Both the position numbers and the translations under genes were made by a program. Of a stretch of DNA of 40,127 nt, positions 37,637 to 40,127 are shown piece by piece (the stretch's first letter is position 1; each line of letters begins with the position of its first letter). Source of the stretch: Bacteroidaceae bacterium (lineage in GTDB: Bacteria > Bacteroidota > Bacteroidia > Bacteroidales > Barnesiellaceae_A); the NCBI GenBank assembly GCA_017532725.1, contig JAFXIZ010000073.1, positions 1 through 40,127 on the forward strand. Direction: 5' to 3'. The notes beneath the pieces are model-generated. The model was not told the origin of the DNA. It saw only the letters and a program-made list of their open reading frames with translations, and made no database searches.

Positions 37637-37661
37637 CGCCATCAATCAAAATATAAAAATT

Positions 37662-38549
37662 ATGATAAAAGTAGCAGTAGTAGGTTATGGCAACATTGGT
37701 AACTATGTTATCGATGCATTGCTTGAAGCACCGGACTTTGAGATAGCCGGTGTAGTACGTCGCAACAGCAACGACATACCCGATAAGATAAAAAAATTTC
37801 GCGTAACCAACGATTTGTCGCAACTCGATGCCGATGTTGCCATATTATGCACCCCTACTCGCAAGGTAGAGGAATATGCCCTGCAAGCACTTGCATTGGG
37901 AATGAATACGGTGGATAGTTTCGACATCCATACAGGCATTGTGAATTTGCGTCGTTCACTCGATAAGAAGGCACGCGAATGTGGCAAAGTATCGGTCATA
38001 TCGGCCGGATGGGACCCCGGTAGCGATTCGATTGTACGCACGCTCTTGCAAGCCTGCGCACCCAAGGGGGTAACCTATACCAACTTTGGCCCCGGAATGA
38101 GTATGGGACACACCGTAGCAGTGAAGGCGATTGAGGGTGTCAAAGCAGCACTTTCTATGACAATACCTCTTGGTACAGGTATTCACCGTCGTATGGTGTA
38201 TGTAGAGTTGGAAGAGGGATACGACATAAACGAAGTGTCGCAGAAAATAAAATCAGACCCCTACTTCGCAAACGATGAAACCCATATAATAAAGGTAGAT
38301 AACGTGGATAACGTAAAGGATATGGGACACGGTGTGAATATGGTGCGTAAGGGAGTATCGGGCACGACTCAAAACCAACGATTTGAGTTTAATATGAGCA
38401 TCAACAACCCGGCTCTTACGGCACAAATTCTTGTAGGTGCAGCGCGTGCATCGATGCGTCAACAACCGGGTGCATACACGATGATAGAGATACCCGTAAT
38501 AGACCTGTTGCCCGGTAGTCGCGAAGAACTTATTGCACACTTGGTATAA
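37662..38549 (+). CDS. ddh: meso-Diaminopimelate D-dehydrogenase
   Basis: NADPH-dependent enzyme that aminates tetrahydrodipicolinate directly to meso-diaminopimelate, the short route to lysine and peptidoglycan. The 295-residue protein has the Rossmann motif VGYGNIGNY near residue 8. Substrate-binding blocks follow: ILCTPTRKVEEYA, DSFDIHTGI, SAGWDPGSDS and FGPGMSMGHTVAVKAIEGVK. C-terminal residues NNPALTAQILVGAARA agree with the family. The length is slightly below that of the Corynebacterium enzyme. It is followed 37 nt later by a HAD phosphatase gene, probably on the same transcript. Confidence 0.95.
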   Translation: MIKVAVVGYGNIGNYVIDALLEAPDFEIAGVVRRNSNDIPDKIKKFRVTNDLSQLDADVAILCTPTRKVEEYALQALALGMNTVDSFDIHTGIVNLRRSLDKKARECGKVSVISAGWDPGSDSIVRTLLQACAPKGVTYTNFGPGMSMGHTVAVKAIEGVKAALSMTIPLGTGIHRRMVYVELEEGYDINEVSQKIKSDPYFANDETHIIKVDNVDNVKDMGHGVNMVRKGVSGTTQNQRFEFNMSINNPALTAQILVGAARASMRQQPGAYTMIEIPVIDLLPGSREELIAHLV

Positions 38550-38586
38550 TAAGCCTCGTCACATTCAAGTACCTTCACACACCACT

Positions 38587-39291
38587 ATGACACCGTATCG
38601 CAATATATTTATCGACCTCGATGACACGATATGGGATTTTACAGCCAATTCGCATATCGCACTTGAGGTGATGTATCGCGACCTCGACATAGCACGCATA
38701 TTCCCCGACTATGAGGTATTCTCGGCCAACTACTACGCCAAGAATAGCGAACTGTGGCAATTGTATCATCACGGTAAGATTGACAAAGACTACCTTGTTA
38801 TAGAGCGATATGCACACCTATTGCGCAGTGTCGGTTACAATGACAAAGACAACGCATTGGCAAGTCGTATGAATGCTTATTACTTGAATGTACTTGCCGA
38901 ACAAACGCTGCTTGTACCCCACGCTGTAGAACTGCTGGATTACCTCAAAGATAAAGGTTACAACCTTTATATATTGAGTAACGGATTTACCGAGGTACAG
39001 CAACGCAAACTGCAATCGGCGGGTATTGACGGCTACTTTACACGCATAGTATTGTCGGAAGAGATAGGCATCAACAAGCCCGACCGTCGCCTGTTCGACT
39101 ACGCCCTGCAAGTAACCGACAGCAAAGCCGAAGATACTATGATTATAGGCGATAATTACGATGCCGACATACTTGGTGCAATGAATGCCGGTTGGGGGCA
39201 GATATACTTCGACCGTAACCACCGAGGTATTACCGACCGACAACCTCAACACACCATCGACAGCCTCGATAAAGTAAAGGATATATTATAA
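38587..39291 (+). CDS. YjjG-type HAD hydrolase (noncanonical pyrimidine nucleotidase)
   Basis: A 234-residue HAD-superfamily phosphatase from ATG 38587 (MTPYRNIFIDLDDTIWDF). The four HAD motifs are present: DLDDTIWDF (nucleophile and acid Asp), LSNGF, the Lys of NKPDRRLF, and GDNYDADILGA. A helical cap lies between motif 1 and motif 2. The sequence is closest to the YjjG/YfnB group, which dephosphorylates nucleoside monophosphates including abnormal pyrimidines; the exact substrate is inferred. The frame is open 18 codons upstream, but those residues do not belong to the family. Confidence 0.9.
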   Translation: MTPYRNIFIDLDDTIWDFTANSHIALEVMYRDLDIARIFPDYEVFSANYYAKNSELWQLYHHGKIDKDYLVIERYAHLLRSVGYNDKDNALASRMNAYYLNVLAEQTLLVPHAVELLDYLKDKGYNLYILSNGFTEVQQRKLQSAGIDGYFTRIVLSEEIGINKPDRRLFDYALQVTDSKAEDTMIIGDNYDADILGAMNAGWGQIYFDRNHRGITDRQPQHTIDSLDKVKDIL

Positions 39292-39327
39292 AAACCCTAT
39301 TACAAAAACGACTATCTTTCATAACGA

Positions 39328-39360
39328 CAACGAGGATGCGCCACAAGCGCATCCTCGTTG
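39328..39360. terminator. Hairpin between convergent genes
   Basis: A perfect 14-bp stem CAACGAGGATGCGC (39328-39341) and GCGCATCCTCGTTG (39347-39360) with loop CACAA. No long T-tract follows, but the position between two gene ends suggests a terminator for both directions. Confidence 0.7.
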
Positions 39361-39387
39361 CTATATAAAGACACACATATTACTACC

Positions 39388-40127
39388 CTACCACTTGGGG
39401 GTAATGCCAATGAAAAATTCAAAGTTTATGCCGGGCATAGGTCGTGACAGTACCGACAGATACTCCTCATCGAAGAGGTTGTTGATAGTACCTTTCAACG
39501 ACAGGTCCATAAACTTGAACGACAGGAGTTTCTCTAACGAAATATTACTCATAAAATATTCGGGTAACTTGCCTGAAAACGACACATCGTTGCTCGACAT
39601 CGTATATCGCTCGCTATAATAGCACCACTTGTAGGTAAACGTCCACTTGCGCCACGACAAACGACCTATTACCGAAGATGAAAACTCAGGTACATAAGGC
39701 AACTGCTTGCCTATCGATTGGTCGGCAGCCGATATAGGCTCGCCTTCGTTTATAGAGGGTGTCCACGAGAATGTTCCATTCAAATCGATATTCCAATCTT
39801 TGGGCAGTGTCAGTGCCAAGTTGCCTTGCAATTCGACGCCATAAGCGTGGACATCCTTGAGATTGCGAGGAGAGAAGAATCCTTGTGTTGTGGGCAGCCA
39901 TATTATCCAATCTTTTATAAAGGACTCAAACCAACTAACCGATCCACTCAACGAATATAGTTTATCGCGCCCTACGGCAAAGGATAGACCCACATCATAG
40001 GTCCAACCTTGCTCACTTTTCAGGTCGGGGTTACCACCCGGCACGGTATATAGGTCATTGAGTGTGGGGCTGCGAATGTTGCGAGAGATAGAGGCCTTGG
40101 CAGTAATATTTCCCGGCTCAAACAGCA
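39388..40127 (-). CDS. TonB-dependent outer-membrane receptor, C-terminal part
   Basis: The frame is open to the window edge, so the N-terminal signal, plug and most of the barrel lie outside. The visible part covers the last 246 residues or so. It includes ITAKASISRNIRSPTLNDLY and then PGGNPDLKSEQGWTYDVGL, a signature of TonB-dependent siderophore/cobalamin-type barrels. Alternating strands follow, with KGTINNLFDEEYLSVLSRPMPG and the final FFIGITPKW ending in an aromatic residue, as required for BAM-mediated insertion. The substrate is unknown; the NPDLK pattern favours the iron/vitamin B12 type over SusC. Confidence 0.92.
   Translation of the reverse strand, partial: LFEPGNITAKASISRNIRSPTLNDLYTVPGGNPDLKSEQGWTYDVGLSFAVGRDKLYSLSGSVSWFESFIKDWIIWLPTTQGFFSPRNLKDVHAYGVELQGNLALTLPKDWNIDLNGTFSWTPSINEGEPISAADQSIGKQLPYVPEFSSSVIGRLSWRKWTFTYKWCYYSERYTMSSNDVSFSGKLPEYFMSNISLEKLLSFKFMDLSLKGTINNLFDEEYLSVLSRPMPGINFEFFIGITPKW

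Overview
The window looks like a chromosomal segment of a Bacteroidales bacterium (phylum Bacteroidota). The evidence is the repeated presence of the Bacteroidetes -7 promoter box TAnnTTTG, several times with a -33 TTTG/TTG about 19-21 bp upstream, near-absence of Shine-Dalgarno sequences, a type IX secretion protein (PorQ), a complete Na+-translocating NADH:quinone reductase (nqrABCDEF), a meso-diaminopimelate dehydrogenase, IorAB, a secreted GH2 beta-galactosidase and a TonB-dependent receptor. The gene content is mostly core or near-core. I see no prophage, insertion sequence, CRISPR array or integrative element.

Layout. 1-6.2 kb: start of iorB and all of iorA (minus), then a DUF4250 protein, DoxX (minus), a membrane-anchored LytTR regulator, DNA polymerase III delta' (holB), and cdsA preceded by a duplicated promoter-bearing repeat. 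6.2-8.4 kb: a small stress-type cluster (YtxH-like, GlsB/YeaQ-like, manganese catalase and a 31-residue Cys-containing micro-ORF). 8.4-11.7 kb: minus-strand ispH, cmk, porQ and a SPOR lipoprotein. 11.8-14.5 kb: a [NiFe]-hydrogenase-type maturation protease, a DUF308 membrane protein, a phosphodiesterase, tRNA-Gly(CCC) and a family 2 glycosyltransferase. 14.6-20.5 kb: the nqr operon (minus). 20.5-20.95 kb: no protein gene, but a very good promoter and a strong terminator facing rightwards that bracket a probable structured ncRNA of about 210 nt.

20.9-27.6 kb: a minus-strand operon laid out like E. coli cecR-ybhGFSR: TetR regulator, TolC-like outer-membrane factor, membrane-fusion lipoprotein, two separate ABC ATPases and two ABC-2 permeases. 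The TolC-like gene carries one in-frame TAA stop, and the rest of the operon looks intact. 27.8-31.7 kb: an Mpv17/PMP22-like membrane protein and a beta-galactosidase (plus). 31.7-37.4 kb: a complete tripartite RND efflux pump (minus). 37.6-39.3 kb: ddh and a YjjG-type HAD phosphatase (plus). 39.4-40.1 kb: the C-terminal end of a TonB-dependent receptor running off the window.

The points most worth a second look are the free-standing ncRNA candidate at about 20.7-20.93 kb, the duplicated promoter-carrying intergenic element before cdsA, the nonsense codon in the TolC-like gene, the complementary degeneracy of the two ABC ATPases, and the micro-ORF behind the manganese catalase. I did not find clear evidence of a wholly new multi-gene system.
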